From contig JANDJI010000007.1 of assembly GCA_024331125.1 (NCBI GenBank), positions 1 through 64,000 of the forward strand: 64,000 bases of DNA, written 5' to 3'. A program made the position numbers and the translations under genes. This DNA comes from Nitrospira sp. GTDB taxonomy: Bacteria; Nitrospirota; Nitrospiria; Nitrospirales; Nitrospiraceae. Under the pieces are notes generated by a model that was not told where the DNA came from, ran no database searches, and saw only the letters and a list, made by a program, of their open reading frames with translations. Below, one piece after another: positions 53,877 to 62,848 of this stretch (position 1 is its first letter; every line of letters starts with the position of its first letter).

Positions 53877-55187
53877 TTGGGTAATTTGATTGCTGAGGCG
53901 CTTTCAATGGGATGGATGGCAATCGCCATCCTGGTAGGACTGCTGGTGTATTTTCAGGTGGCCATCAGTGATCCTGCCGCAAAAAAACGGGCGGTCTTTA
54001 AGACGTTTATTGGGATCGTTTCGACCTTCCTCTTGTTCGTGGCGATCGCCAATTACAAAACGAATTTTTATGGAGAGAGTAGGCTGTTGCCGGTTTCTCT
54101 CGTGATGATTACCGCCACCTCTTTTATTATGGCGTTGTACTTCACCAATCTGAGCGCCCTGCTCAAGATCGGTGGTTTTATGTTCTTTGTGGCGGCGTTT
54201 CTGTCCGGGTATGGAAATTGGCTTCCTCAGGTGGAGGGAGGATTTCCTCCAGTAGAAGAGAAGCTTGATTTTAGCTCCATGACGCCTCAACAGTTGGCTG
54301 ACGAAGGGGAAAAGATTATTTTTGGAGGAATTGGGAAAAATAAAGAGCAGGGAGCTATTGGCAAGGGGCAGTGTCCTTTGTGTCATGCCTTTCATGCCGG
54401 TATGTTGGGGGAGCGTGCTCCAAATTTGCTCGGACTGGTCAATCGTTCCAAAGAGCGGTTGGAGGATCCCAAATACTCCAAGGGGAATCCTGCTAAACGA
54501 GACTATGCCGTGAAAGAAGCTTTCCCCGGATCTGGCACGGCGGAGAATGCTCAGGAATATATTGCAGAGTCTCATGCTTGTCCGAGCTGTTACGTGGTTG
54601 AAGGGTATGGGGTGAAAGGAACAAATGATAGAGAGAGTCCCATGCCGGCCATTCATAAACCCCCGATCTCTCTGAGTCTTCCTGAACTGGCAGCCGTTGA
54701 TGCGTGGATGTATGTACGGGAAGGTTTGGAACCTCCTTCCTTTGAAGAGATGATCAAGTCCTATGAAAAATTTATCCCTGAAGGGGAACGTCCTCAGCTT
54801 CAGGAAGATAAGCCGGCAGGAGAAGCAACATCCTTAATGGCGGATGGCTCGGAGCCTGTAGATCAAATTTTTGCCAAAGCTCAATGTGTCGCATGTCATA
54901 CAATACCTGGTATTCCTGGGGCTGTAGGTACTATCGGTCCGAAGCTTGAGGAGGGAACGACTGCTGCTCAGCGTATCAAAGCACCGGATTACAAGGGGAC
55001 AGCCAAGTCTCCGGCCGAATATATTATGGAATCGATCGTTGATCCAAGCGCCTATGTCGTCAAACCGTTCCCTGACAACACGATGCCCAAAATATTCGGT
55101 CAGAAGTTGAGTGCGGGGGCTCTTAAGAAAATGGTGGATTACCTTTCTCAGGTCAAGGCTGGAGCACCGCCACCCAAAATTTCTTAA
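53877..55187 (+). CDS. Membrane-anchored c-type cytochrome with two canonical haem sites
   Basis: A 436-residue protein. Four hydrophobic segments occupy residues ~8-120. The periplasmic part has CPLCH (C166, C169, H170) and CVACH (C337, C340, H341) haem c sites, each followed by a cytochrome c-like domain. Between them CPSCY (C235, C238) has tyrosine where the haem-ligand histidine should be. The start appears to be TTG 53877, eight bases after AGGAGG; no ATG fits as well. It lies 83 bp after the second bd-like subunit and probably feeds it electrons. The two domains look like class I cytochrome c folds. Confidence 0.82.
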   Translation: MGNLIAEALSMGWMAIAILVGLLVYFQVAISDPAAKKRAVFKTFIGIVSTFLLFVAIANYKTNFYGESRLLPVSLVMITATSFIMALYFTNLSALLKIGGFMFFVAAFLSGYGNWLPQVEGGFPPVEEKLDFSSMTPQQLADEGEKIIFGGIGKNKEQGAIGKGQCPLCHAFHAGMLGERAPNLLGLVNRSKERLEDPKYSKGNPAKRDYAVKEAFPGSGTAENAQEYIAESHACPSCYVVEGYGVKGTNDRESPMPAIHKPPISLSLPELAAVDAWMYVREGLEPPSFEEMIKSYEKFIPEGERPQLQEDKPAGEATSLMADGSEPVDQIFAKAQCVACHTIPGIPGAVGTIGPKLEEGTTAAQRIKAPDYKGTAKSPAEYIMESIVDPSAYVVKPFPDNTMPKIFGQKLSAGALKKMVDYLSQVKAGAPPPKIS

Positions 55188-55229
55188 AATTCATCAAGGT
55201 CCATTCGTGAAGTGTAAAGGGAGTAAGCG

Positions 55230-56267
55230 ATGAAAGCATTGATGTCGCTCGGCGCCTTGGTAGGGGTTGTCGGTTTGCTGCTGCTGGCTGGCATGATATT
55301 CGATGTTATTCCTTCGAATACCATTCGTCTTGTCGAAGGGTACATGCCAATGCAGATGCTCTTCGAGGTCGGGTGCTACGTTCTTGGCTTTACCGGCTTG
55401 AGCTACATGCTCAATGCGATGGGAATGGGAATTCCAAGATTCTGGCAAGGGATCGGATTTTGGATCTTCTTCCTTCTCTACATCAAGTACAGGGTGTATC
55501 CCCCCATTCCATTCAGTGTGCGAGCCATGTATGGCACGGTAGGGCTCGTCGCTGTTCTTATGTGGGTTTCAGCAAATGAAGAAGATTGGAAAAAGTTCAA
55601 GCAGCCTATCTTGAACGTCTTGGATGCTCAGACCGGATTCAACAAAGTACTTCGATACGTTTATTTGGTCGCTCTTCCGATTCTTACGTGGGGCTTCTCA
55701 TACAATGCCATGATGCCAAAATCGGAAGAGCCAATTGAGCTGAGAACGGTGCATCCTGCTCCGCCTGCCAGCACCAAAGTGCACGGCAAAACTTATGTGT
55801 TACAAACCTCTTTGAACCCGTATCGTGTGAATCCTGAGGGCAAATACGATCAAGAATACAGCAATTCGCTCATTGTTGAGCAGGGTATGGGTCGGCTCAT
55901 GAAGCCGAATGCCAATCCTTGGGATGAAAAGGCTGAAGGTTACTTAAAGTATGTCCGTGAAGGCGGAGAAATCTTTTTTCAAAACTGCCATTTCTGTCAT
56001 GGTGATAACTTAAACGGCCGCGGCCTTCATGCCTTCGCCTTCAATCCCATCCCCGCGAATTTCACTGATCCGGGAACAATTGCTCAGTTGCAGGAGACGT
56101 TTATCTTCTGGCGTGTCGCAAAAGGTGGGATTGGCCTTCCAAATGAAGGCTTCCCATGGGCATCCGTTATGCCGCCCTGGGAACAGCACTTGACGGTTGA
56201 TGAAATGTGGAAGGTCATCCTGTTCGAATATTGGCACACCGGCTACTATCCACGAACCTGGGATTGA
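55230..56267 (+). CDS. Membrane-anchored monohaem c-type cytochrome
   Basis: A 345-residue protein. About five to six membrane segments fill residues 1-170, for example SLGALVGVVGLLLLAGMIF, MLFEVGCYVLGFTGLSYML, GIGFWIFFLLYIKY and YVYLVALPILTWGFSY. A periplasmic domain then carries one haem c site CHFCH (C253, C256, H257) in NCHFCHGDNLNGRG, and a later MPPWEQHL that could provide the distal methionine. AAAGGGAG precedes the ATG. It sits between the dihaem membrane cytochrome and the cytochrome/haem b fusion, so the three probably form one electron-transfer complex. Confidence 0.82.
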   Translation: MKALMSLGALVGVVGLLLLAGMIFDVIPSNTIRLVEGYMPMQMLFEVGCYVLGFTGLSYMLNAMGMGIPRFWQGIGFWIFFLLYIKYRVYPPIPFSVRAMYGTVGLVAVLMWVSANEEDWKKFKQPILNVLDAQTGFNKVLRYVYLVALPILTWGFSYNAMMPKSEEPIELRTVHPAPPASTKVHGKTYVLQTSLNPYRVNPEGKYDQEYSNSLIVEQGMGRLMKPNANPWDEKAEGYLKYVREGGEIFFQNCHFCHGDNLNGRGLHAFAFNPIPANFTDPGTIAQLQETFIFWRVAKGGIGLPNEGFPWASVMPPWEQHLTVDEMWKVILFEYWHTGYYPRTWD

Positions 56268-56306
56268 TCGTATTTCCGGCTTGTTTATTTGAGGAAGAGG
56301 AACGTT

Positions 56307-58082
56307 ATGCAAAACAGTGGAACTCAGAAGGCGGGTCTGGTGCTATCGATTGCCTTCGGGGCTGTCCTGATGACCGTTGGCATGGAAATTCCGGCTTTCG
56401 CACAAGGTGGAATTCCTGAAGGATTTAAAAAAGGAGAACTGGCGGCACCACCTTCCGCTGAAATGATCGAGGCCGGTAAACGAGTGTATTTTACGAAGTG
56501 CGTGTGGTGTCACGGGGTGGATGGTGCCGGTGACGGACCTGGTGCCGATCGGCTCTGGCCTCGCCCGCGTAATTTTAATCAGGGAACGTTCAAAATTCGT
56601 CATACGGCCAGCGGTGAGCTTCCCCTGTTCGACGCTAAAAAGCCTGTTCGAGGCCAAAACGATCTCTTCGATACTGTGACCCATGGATTGCCTGGATCGG
56701 CTATGCCGCCATGGGAAGGTATCTTGACCGAAGAGCAGCGGCTCCAAGTGCTGGCTTTTGTTACAACCCAGCTTGTGAAAGATAGGAGCTTTACGGACAA
56801 GCAGTCGGAGACCCAAACCATTCTGAACATGGCGGAGCTGAAACCGAAGTCAGCGACGGAAGAAAGTATCAAAAGGGGAGCCGAACTGGTTGTTGAAAAG
56901 AAATGTATTGAATGTCATGGCCTTGAAGGCCGTGGTGATGGTAATGCGTTCAATTTGAAAGACGATTGGGGATTCTCAATTCAGCCGGCCAATTGGCATA
57001 AATGCTGGAACTTTAGAGGAAGCCGACAGGACCCGTATAGTGTGGTCAATATTTTCAGGACCTTCTCGACTGGGATTAATGGAACCCCAATGCCGTCCTT
57101 TGCGGACAATACAACGATAGATGAGCGCTGGGACATTGCCAACTTTGTAAATTCCCTATGCGAGCGGGATGAAGATGGGAAACCCCTTTCCATTGATCCA
57201 TTAACTGATAAACCCAAGATCAATTTTGTGATTCCCTCAAATATGGTGGAAGGGGACATTCCAGCCGATATTGAGGATGAAGCGTGGAAGAATGCGCCGC
57301 GCCGCTACGTCGCGATGGGTGGGCAAATTACTCACAAGCCCAGAAATTTTGTCAATCGAATTGACGACATATGGGTCAGGTCTTTGTACAACGACAAGTC
57401 CATTGCCTATCTCTTGGAATGGGATGACCGGACAAAGAGTGTGGCTGAGGGCAAGTTGCCCTGGGCTCCGACCGAAGTCAACATCGATATTCAAGAACAA
57501 GAACCGACCACTGGAGAAGAAGGCTCCATTGCAGCGAAACAAAATAACTACCCCGTTTATAACGACGCCATCGCCATTGAAACTCCAGTCAAATGGAAGG
57601 AATTGCCCGCTCCCATTAAGCCACGCTACCTGTTTGGAACGAACGAGCAGTTTCCGGTCGATATTGTGAAGTGGGAGGCCGATGGCTCCATCAGGGCCTT
57701 CAAAGGAACCGGATGGGACAAGGACTTTGAAGAGCGTGATAACTACGAGGAGCATCTGAAAGTTCTGAAAAGCGAATGGAAAAATGGTCGTTGGTACGTG
57801 ATGATCGAACGCCCCCTGGGAAATAAGAAAGACCAGGATTATGATGAAGACACGTTTTTTGAGGTCGGCCAATATATTCCCACGGTCTTCTTCGCATGGG
57901 ACGGCCATAATGGCGACGCCGGTCGAAAAATGGCCGTGTCGGCCTTTTATTACACGTTTATGAATCCTCCGATTCCACAAGAAACCTACATCTATCCTGT
58001 TGTCATTGCCGTCGGCGTTGTATTTCTCGAAGGGTGGGTCTTGACGCGCCGCGCTAACAAGAAGAAGGGAAAAACCCTGTAA
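56307..58082 (+). CDS. Dihaem cytochrome c fused to DMSO-reductase-gamma-like haem b domain
   Basis: A 591-residue exported protein. A signal peptide covers residues 1-32. Two cytochrome c modules carry CVWCH (C65, C68, H69) and CIECH (C200, C203, H204), with MPPWEG and MPSFAD as possible methionine ligands. Residues ~310-555 look like the ethylbenzene-dehydrogenase/DMSO-reductase gamma-subunit fold that binds haem b (DIEDEAWKNAPRRYVAMG, SLYNDKSIAYLLEWDDR, FFAWDGHNGDAGRKMAVS). A C-terminal membrane helix (YIYPVVIAVGVVFLEGWVL) anchors it. NXR-associated NxrC-type proteins use the same gamma fold. It ends the cytochrome operon, and a strong terminator follows. Confidence 0.83.
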   Translation: MQNSGTQKAGLVLSIAFGAVLMTVGMEIPAFAQGGIPEGFKKGELAAPPSAEMIEAGKRVYFTKCVWCHGVDGAGDGPGADRLWPRPRNFNQGTFKIRHTASGELPLFDAKKPVRGQNDLFDTVTHGLPGSAMPPWEGILTEEQRLQVLAFVTTQLVKDRSFTDKQSETQTILNMAELKPKSATEESIKRGAELVVEKKCIECHGLEGRGDGNAFNLKDDWGFSIQPANWHKCWNFRGSRQDPYSVVNIFRTFSTGINGTPMPSFADNTTIDERWDIANFVNSLCERDEDGKPLSIDPLTDKPKINFVIPSNMVEGDIPADIEDEAWKNAPRRYVAMGGQITHKPRNFVNRIDDIWVRSLYNDKSIAYLLEWDDRTKSVAEGKLPWAPTEVNIDIQEQEPTTGEEGSIAAKQNNYPVYNDAIAIETPVKWKELPAPIKPRYLFGTNEQFPVDIVKWEADGSIRAFKGTGWDKDFEERDNYEEHLKVLKSEWKNGRWYVMIERPLGNKKDQDYDEDTFFEVGQYIPTVFFAWDGHNGDAGRKMAVSAFYYTFMNPPIPQETYIYPVVIAVGVVFLEGWVLTRRANKKKGKTL

Positions 58083-58122
58083 CGGGTTACAGGTCAGGTA
58101 TCACGAGGATAGTGGCAGTGAG

Positions 58123-58159
58123 AGAGGGGGTGGGGTTTTCCCACCCCCTCTTTGTTTTT
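58123..58159 (+). terminator. Strong Rho-independent terminator of the cytochrome operon
   Basis: AGAGGGGGTGGG (58123-58134) and CCCACCCCCTCT (58140-58151) form a perfect 12-bp stem with a five-base loop, followed by TTGTTTTTC. It lies 40 bp after the haem fusion gene and before mobA. Confidence 0.92.
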
Positions 58160-58186
58160 CTTCATAGATCTTTCTGAGGCAAGAGG

Positions 58187-58801
58187 ATGATTTCTGACGT
58201 CATGGGTATTCTCCTCGCCGGTGGCCGAAGTCGGCGGATGGGAAAGGATAAAAGATTTCTCTCCGTGGGCGAACATACTCTTCTTGAGCGGAGCCTCGCC
58301 GTGTTGCAGGACGTCTTTCAGAGCGTGAGTATCGTGGTCGGAGATGATTCCACGATGATCGAGGCTACCACACCGGTGTGGCGGGATCTTATCCCAAACC
58401 GTGGAAGTCTAGGAGGGATCTACACGGGATTGAAACTATCGCGGACACCATATATTTTTGCGGTTGCCTGCGACATGCCATTCATGAGTCCGATCGTGAT
58501 CCGATACCTGGTTTCATTGAAAGACGATGTGGATATAGTGATCCCGCGTTCCGAGTTCGGCCCGCAACCGACACATGCGCTTTATAACAGTCGGTGCTTG
58601 CCGGTCATTGAGAAGATGGTGCAGAGCGGCCGGCTCAGTATCAAAGACGTTGTTGATGAGGCGAGTCTTCGAGTTCGATGGGTTGGGCAGATGGAAATAA
58701 GCGGCCTTGATCCTGAGGGGCGGTCTTTTTTCAATGTCAACACGCCGGAGGAGCTGGAAGCAGCCAGAAAAATGGCGGGAAGCCTTCGCATTAGAAGTTA
58801 A
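58187..58801 (+). CDS. mobA: Molybdenum cofactor guanylyltransferase
   Basis: A 204-residue MobA that joins GMP to molybdopterin to make the guanine dinucleotide (bis-MGD) cofactor used by DMSO-reductase-family enzymes such as nitrite oxidoreductase. The N-terminal loop ILLAGGRSRRMGKDK is the nucleotide-binding signature, followed by IPNRGSLGGIYTGL and VACDMPFMSP with the metal-binding Asp. The C-terminal FFNVNTPEEL is typical. The start is ATG 58187, with ATG 58202 as an alternative. It begins a new transcript after the terminator. The heptosyltransferase-like gene follows 6 bp later. Confidence 0.9.
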   Translation: MISDVMGILLAGGRSRRMGKDKRFLSVGEHTLLERSLAVLQDVFQSVSIVVGDDSTMIEATTPVWRDLIPNRGSLGGIYTGLKLSRTPYIFAVACDMPFMSPIVIRYLVSLKDDVDIVIPRSEFGPQPTHALYNSRCLPVIEKMVQSGRLSIKDVVDEASLRVRWVGQMEISGLDPEGRSFFNVNTPEELEAARKMAGSLRIRS

Positions 58802-58807
58802 AAGTCG

Positions 58808-59896
58808 ATGCCCAAAACCGTTCTCGTCATTCATCCGGGCTCCCTCGGTGACGTCCTTCTTGCGGTTCCGGCTCTTCAACGGCTTCGGGCCGGTTATCCG
58901 AACCACCGATATGTCCTCGCTTCCCATGAACCCGTCGGGCGATTTCTGTTGGAATGTAACGTGGTGGAAGAGTGGGTTTCTTTTGAAACCGGCGCCATTC
59001 GGGATCTCTTGTTCGGTGAAGAATCGTTTCCGTTGAGCGAGCGGTATTCCTGGATTCAGGATTGTGAGCTTGCCATCGGGTGGTTGAAGGATGATGACGG
59101 TCTGATTGAGAAACGTCTCAACATGATGGGCATCGGCCACGTGCGCATTGGATCACCGTTCGATCCCTCTGTGGTGGCGGCGCATCAGAGCGACCGTTTT
59201 TGTGAAGCGATTGGAGAACAAGGGCAGGGTCCGGCCGTTGTGCCGCGGATACGCCTTCCGCCGGTGTTCGAGCGGAGCGGAGAGATGTGCCTGACAAAAC
59301 GGGGCCTTGCTCTCGATCGTCCCATGATGATGATTCATTCCGGGAGCGGGAGCCGAGCAAAATGTACAAGGCCGGAAGTGTTGGCCTCTGTCATCGACGA
59401 ATTACAGAACGCCGGGACACAGTGTCTCCTACTGGAAGGTCCGGCCGATCGAGAAGTCGTGAAGGCCGTCACTGGGAGAATAGGCCGTCCTCTTCCCGTC
59501 TTACGCGATGCCGACCTGACGACCGTCGCCGGCGCGCTTCTCCGAGCACGGGTGTACATCGGACATGATTCAGGCATCACTCACTTGGCAGGGCTGTTGG
59601 GAGTCCCAACCGTTGCACTCTTCGGGCCGACCGACCCAGCCCGATGGGCGCCCAAAGGACCGCACGTGATTGTCTTGCGCGCAGGACCGTGCAAGTGCCC
59701 TTCGTGGGAACAGGTCACCGCTTGTTCCGAAAAAGTCTGTTTGGCCGTTTCCCCCGAACAAATACTGGACGCGTGCAGAAAACATGAGCAATCGATAATC
59801 AAATCACAAGACCACCGCCCGGACTCTACCTTGTCTCCATCAGACCCGTGTGCTAAAGTGGCCCGTTCATTTTCTCCTTCTTTGCTAAGAACTTAG
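58808..59896 (+). CDS. Glycosyltransferase family 9 (heptosyltransferase-like)
   Basis: A 362-residue GT-B glycosyltransferase of family 9, which transfers heptose onto the lipopolysaccharide core at the inner membrane. The N-terminus VIHPGSLGDVLLAVPALQRLR is the acceptor-domain hallmark. The donor site includes MIHSGSGSRAKCTRPE, and HDSGITHLAGLLGVPTVALFGPTDPARWAP is the conserved C-terminal motif. The very end (HDRPDSTLSPSDP-like tail) is not conserved. It shares the strand with mobA (6 bp gap) and argS, but is functionally unrelated to them. Confidence 0.87.
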   Translation: MPKTVLVIHPGSLGDVLLAVPALQRLRAGYPNHRYVLASHEPVGRFLLECNVVEEWVSFETGAIRDLLFGEESFPLSERYSWIQDCELAIGWLKDDDGLIEKRLNMMGIGHVRIGSPFDPSVVAAHQSDRFCEAIGEQGQGPAVVPRIRLPPVFERSGEMCLTKRGLALDRPMMMIHSGSGSRAKCTRPEVLASVIDELQNAGTQCLLLEGPADREVVKAVTGRIGRPLPVLRDADLTTVAGALLRARVYIGHDSGITHLAGLLGVPTVALFGPTDPARWAPKGPHVIVLRAGPCKCPSWEQVTACSEKVCLAVSPEQILDACRKHEQSIIKSQDHRPDSTLSPSDPCAKVARSFSPSLLRT

Positions 59897-59906
59897 GAGA
59901 TTCGAC

Positions 59907-61631
59907 GTGTCTCACGGCGTCGTCCAAGAAATGGTTGCCACCGCTTTGCTCGGTGCTCTCAATGAGGCCAAGAAAAAGGGCCGATTGAAGACGGAAACCT
60001 GGCCGGCGTTGACTCTGGATGCGCCAAAACGTCCGGAATGGGGAGAATTGGCGACAACGATCGCGATGTCCTTGGCGCCCTCGGAAAAAAAAGGACCTCA
60101 CGAGATCGCCGAAATTATCGCCGAACATCTTACGGAAACGGAGCAGCTCTTCGAGCGGGTGGAAATTGTCCGCCCTGGATTTTTGAACCTGACGATCAAG
60201 CCGACCCTGTGGCACGAGGTGTTACGAGAGATCGATGCGAGAGGAGACGCCTACGGCAAAGCCGATGTGGGACGGGGACATCGCGTCCTCGTCGAATATG
60301 TCAGCGCCAATCCCACCGGTCCGCTCCATGTCGGGCACGGACGGGGAGCGGCGGTCGGGCAGGCCGTCGCCCGTCTGTTGGAAGCAGTCGGGTATGACGT
60401 GACCAGCGAGTACTATATCAACGACGCCGGCAGGCAGATGAAACTGTTGGGAGCATCGGTCTATGCGCGTTATCAAGAACTCTGCGGGCAGCCTGCCGAA
60501 TTTCCGGAAGAAGGCTACCACGGTGCCTATATCAGCGACATAGCTCGACGCCTCAAGCACAAACTCGACGACGAGACGGGACCTTCTGATCCGGCGGAGA
60601 TCGAGGCGCGATGCCGTACGCTCGCTTATCAGGAACTGTTGGAATTGATCCGTGGGGACCTTGCGTCGTTCGGCATCGAATTTCAGTCGTGGTTCAGCGA
60701 GGAGTCGTTGCTCAAGTCCGGGGCGGTGGAGCAGGCCTTGGACGATTTGCAAGCCCGCGGCCTTTTGTTTGAGCAAGAGGGCGCACTGTGGTTTCGTTCC
60801 ACGACCTTCGGCGATGAAAAAGACCGTGTCGTCAAGAAGCAGGACGGCGAATACACCTACCTGGCGTCGGACATCGCCTATCATCGGGACAAGTTGCGGC
60901 GCGGATACGATCTGCTGGTCGACGTGTGGGGAGCCGACCACCACGGCTACATTCCCCGCATGGAGGCCGTGATGCAGGCCTACGGCCACCCGAAGGAGCG
61001 GTTGCGGGTGGTGTTGGTTCAACTTGTCAAGCTTCTGAGAGCCGGGATTGAAGTCAAGATGTCAAAGCGGACTGGTTCGTTCGTGACCATGCGCGAAGTC
61101 ATCGACGAAGTGGGCGCCGATGCCGCGAAGTTCTTTTTCCTCATGAGGGACTCACGGACTCATCTTGACTTTGATCTGGAACTGGCCAAGCAACGATCGG
61201 CGGACAATCCGGTGTACTACGTGCAGTACGCGCACGCTCGTATCGCGAGCTTGTGGCGAATGGCCGCCTCGCGGGGCATTGAGTGCCCTCGACCGAAAGA
61301 GACGGACCTCGCCCCCTTGACCGATCCTGACGAATTGGGGCTGATTCGAAAGCTCTCCGTCTATCCGGACATCCTTCAGACCAGTGCGTCCACGTTCGAG
61401 CCCCATCGTGTCACGTATTATCTCCAACAGCTCGCGGCGCTGCTGCATACCTTTTACAACAAACATCGGATCCTCCCTCCCGCGGGCGGTCAAGAACACG
61501 ATGAAACGGGGTCGGCCGAGGAACTGACGCCCAAGCGGACCGCCGCTAGGCTGGCCCTCATGCGCGGCGTTCAGCAAGTCATCCGAAACGGCCTGACGGT
61601 GCTGGGAATTTCCGCTCCCGAGCAGATGTGA
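59907..61631 (+). CDS. argS: Arginyl-tRNA synthetase
   Basis: A 574-residue class I synthetase that charges tRNA-Arg. The HIGH-equivalent is HVGHGRG near residue 142 within SANPTGPLHVGHGRG, and the KMSKS-equivalent is KMSKRTG near 384. The N-terminal ArgRS additional domain (first ~100 residues) and the C-terminal anticodon-binding DALR-type domain are both present. The start is GTG 59907, ten bases after TTAGGAGA. The length is normal. tgt follows after 17 bp. Confidence 0.97.
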   Translation: MSHGVVQEMVATALLGALNEAKKKGRLKTETWPALTLDAPKRPEWGELATTIAMSLAPSEKKGPHEIAEIIAEHLTETEQLFERVEIVRPGFLNLTIKPTLWHEVLREIDARGDAYGKADVGRGHRVLVEYVSANPTGPLHVGHGRGAAVGQAVARLLEAVGYDVTSEYYINDAGRQMKLLGASVYARYQELCGQPAEFPEEGYHGAYISDIARRLKHKLDDETGPSDPAEIEARCRTLAYQELLELIRGDLASFGIEFQSWFSEESLLKSGAVEQALDDLQARGLLFEQEGALWFRSTTFGDEKDRVVKKQDGEYTYLASDIAYHRDKLRRGYDLLVDVWGADHHGYIPRMEAVMQAYGHPKERLRVVLVQLVKLLRAGIEVKMSKRTGSFVTMREVIDEVGADAAKFFFLMRDSRTHLDFDLELAKQRSADNPVYYVQYAHARIASLWRMAASRGIECPRPKETDLAPLTDPDELGLIRKLSVYPDILQTSASTFEPHRVTYYLQQLAALLHTFYNKHRILPPAGGQEHDETGSAEELTPKRTAARLALMRGVQQVIRNGLTVLGISAPEQM

Positions 61632-61648
61632 AAAAAGAAGGGCGCGGC

Positions 61649-62848
61649 ATGATCCAGTATCGGCTTCAACAACGAGATCGGCAATCCGGAGCCAGAGTCG
61701 GCCGATTGTGTACCGCGCGGGCCGTCATCGATACGCCGGCGTTCATGCCGGTCGGTTCATTGGGGCCGGTCAAGGGACTGGCGCCGGACGATCTGCAGCT
61801 CATGGGATTCAGGTTGTTGTTGAACAACGCCTATCATCTCTATCTCCGCCCGGGGCATAAGATCGTGGCGGAGATGGGCGGACTGCACGCCTTTACCGGC
61901 TGGCCCGGGGCGATTTTGACGGACAGCGGGGGCTTTCAGGTGTTCAGTTTGGCCAAGTTATGCAAGGTGACGGACGAAGGCGTGGTCTTCCAATCACACA
62001 TCGACGGCTCGAGTCATTTCATTACGCCGGAAATCGCCGTTGAAATCCAAGAAGCGTTGGGGGCCGATATCATCATGGCCTTCGACCACTGCGTCGCGTT
62101 GCCCGCGAGCCGCGAGGCGGTGCTGGACGGCGTGCGGCGAACCAAGTTATGGGCCGAGCGTTGTTTGGCCGGCCGGCGCAGAAACGACCAAGCTCTGTTC
62201 GGCATTGTGCAGGGTGGTCTGGACGCGGATCTGCGCGTCCGCTCGGCGAGAGACCTTACGGCCATGGGATTCGACGGCTATGCGGTCGGCGGCCTGTCCG
62301 TGGGAGAAAGCAAGGCCGAGATGTACGCGATGCTCGACGCGACGGTGCCGGAACTGCCGGAGAACAAGCCGCGGTATCTGATGGGGGTGGGATACCCGGA
62401 AGATCTGATCGAAGGGGTCTTTCGCGGCATCGACCTCTTCGACTGCGTCGCGCCCTCGCGACATGGACGGACCGGCTCGTTGTTTACGACCGCGGGACGG
62501 GTGGTCATCAAACAAGCCCGATACGCCAGAGATGAGCGGCCGATCGATCCCGACTGCGGGTGCCCGGTCTGCGGGCGCCACTCGCGGGCGTATCTTCATC
62601 ATCTGTTCTCGGTGAAAGAAATGTTGGCCGCGCGGCTGAACACCATCCATAACCTTTGGTATTTTTCGGATCTGATGCGCCGCGTCCGAGCGGCCGTCGA
62701 GCAAGGAACGTTTTCGGAATTTCGAACGGCTTTTTATCGCAGTCATGCGCAGGAACCGTCGAGCGTCGCGGCGGGGGAAGACCCGGAGGCGGTTGCGGCG
62801 GGAGACAGCGTCCACAACAAGGAAAGAGGAGATCGTTCGTTATGTTGA
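61649..62848 (+). CDS. tgt: tRNA-guanine transglycosylase (queuine tRNA-ribosyltransferase)
   Basis: A 399-residue enzyme that exchanges guanine for preQ1 at the wobble position of tRNAs for Asp, Asn, His and Tyr. TPAFMPVGSLGPVKGL and the LTDSGGFQVFSLAKL region carry the substrate-binding and catalytic aspartates. The zinc site is in CGCPVCGRHSRAYLHH. The ATG at 61649 was chosen because AGAAGGG precedes it; a GTG at 61628 overlapping the argS stop is also possible. The last codons overlap the yajC start. The order tgt-yajC-secD is a widely shared bacterial arrangement. Confidence 0.96.
   Translation: MIQYRLQQRDRQSGARVGRLCTARAVIDTPAFMPVGSLGPVKGLAPDDLQLMGFRLLLNNAYHLYLRPGHKIVAEMGGLHAFTGWPGAILTDSGGFQVFSLAKLCKVTDEGVVFQSHIDGSSHFITPEIAVEIQEALGADIIMAFDHCVALPASREAVLDGVRRTKLWAERCLAGRRRNDQALFGIVQGGLDADLRVRSARDLTAMGFDGYAVGGLSVGESKAEMYAMLDATVPELPENKPRYLMGVGYPEDLIEGVFRGIDLFDCVAPSRHGRTGSLFTTAGRVVIKQARYARDERPIDPDCGCPVCGRHSRAYLHHLFSVKEMLAARLNTIHNLWYFSDLMRRVRAAVEQGTFSEFRTAFYRSHAQEPSSVAAGEDPEAVAAGDSVHNKERGDRSLC

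Noticed and set aside
60222..61022. A 266-codon minus-strand frame inside argS
   Set aside because: It is antisense to the catalytic core of a complete arginyl-tRNA synthetase, with no independent start signal.
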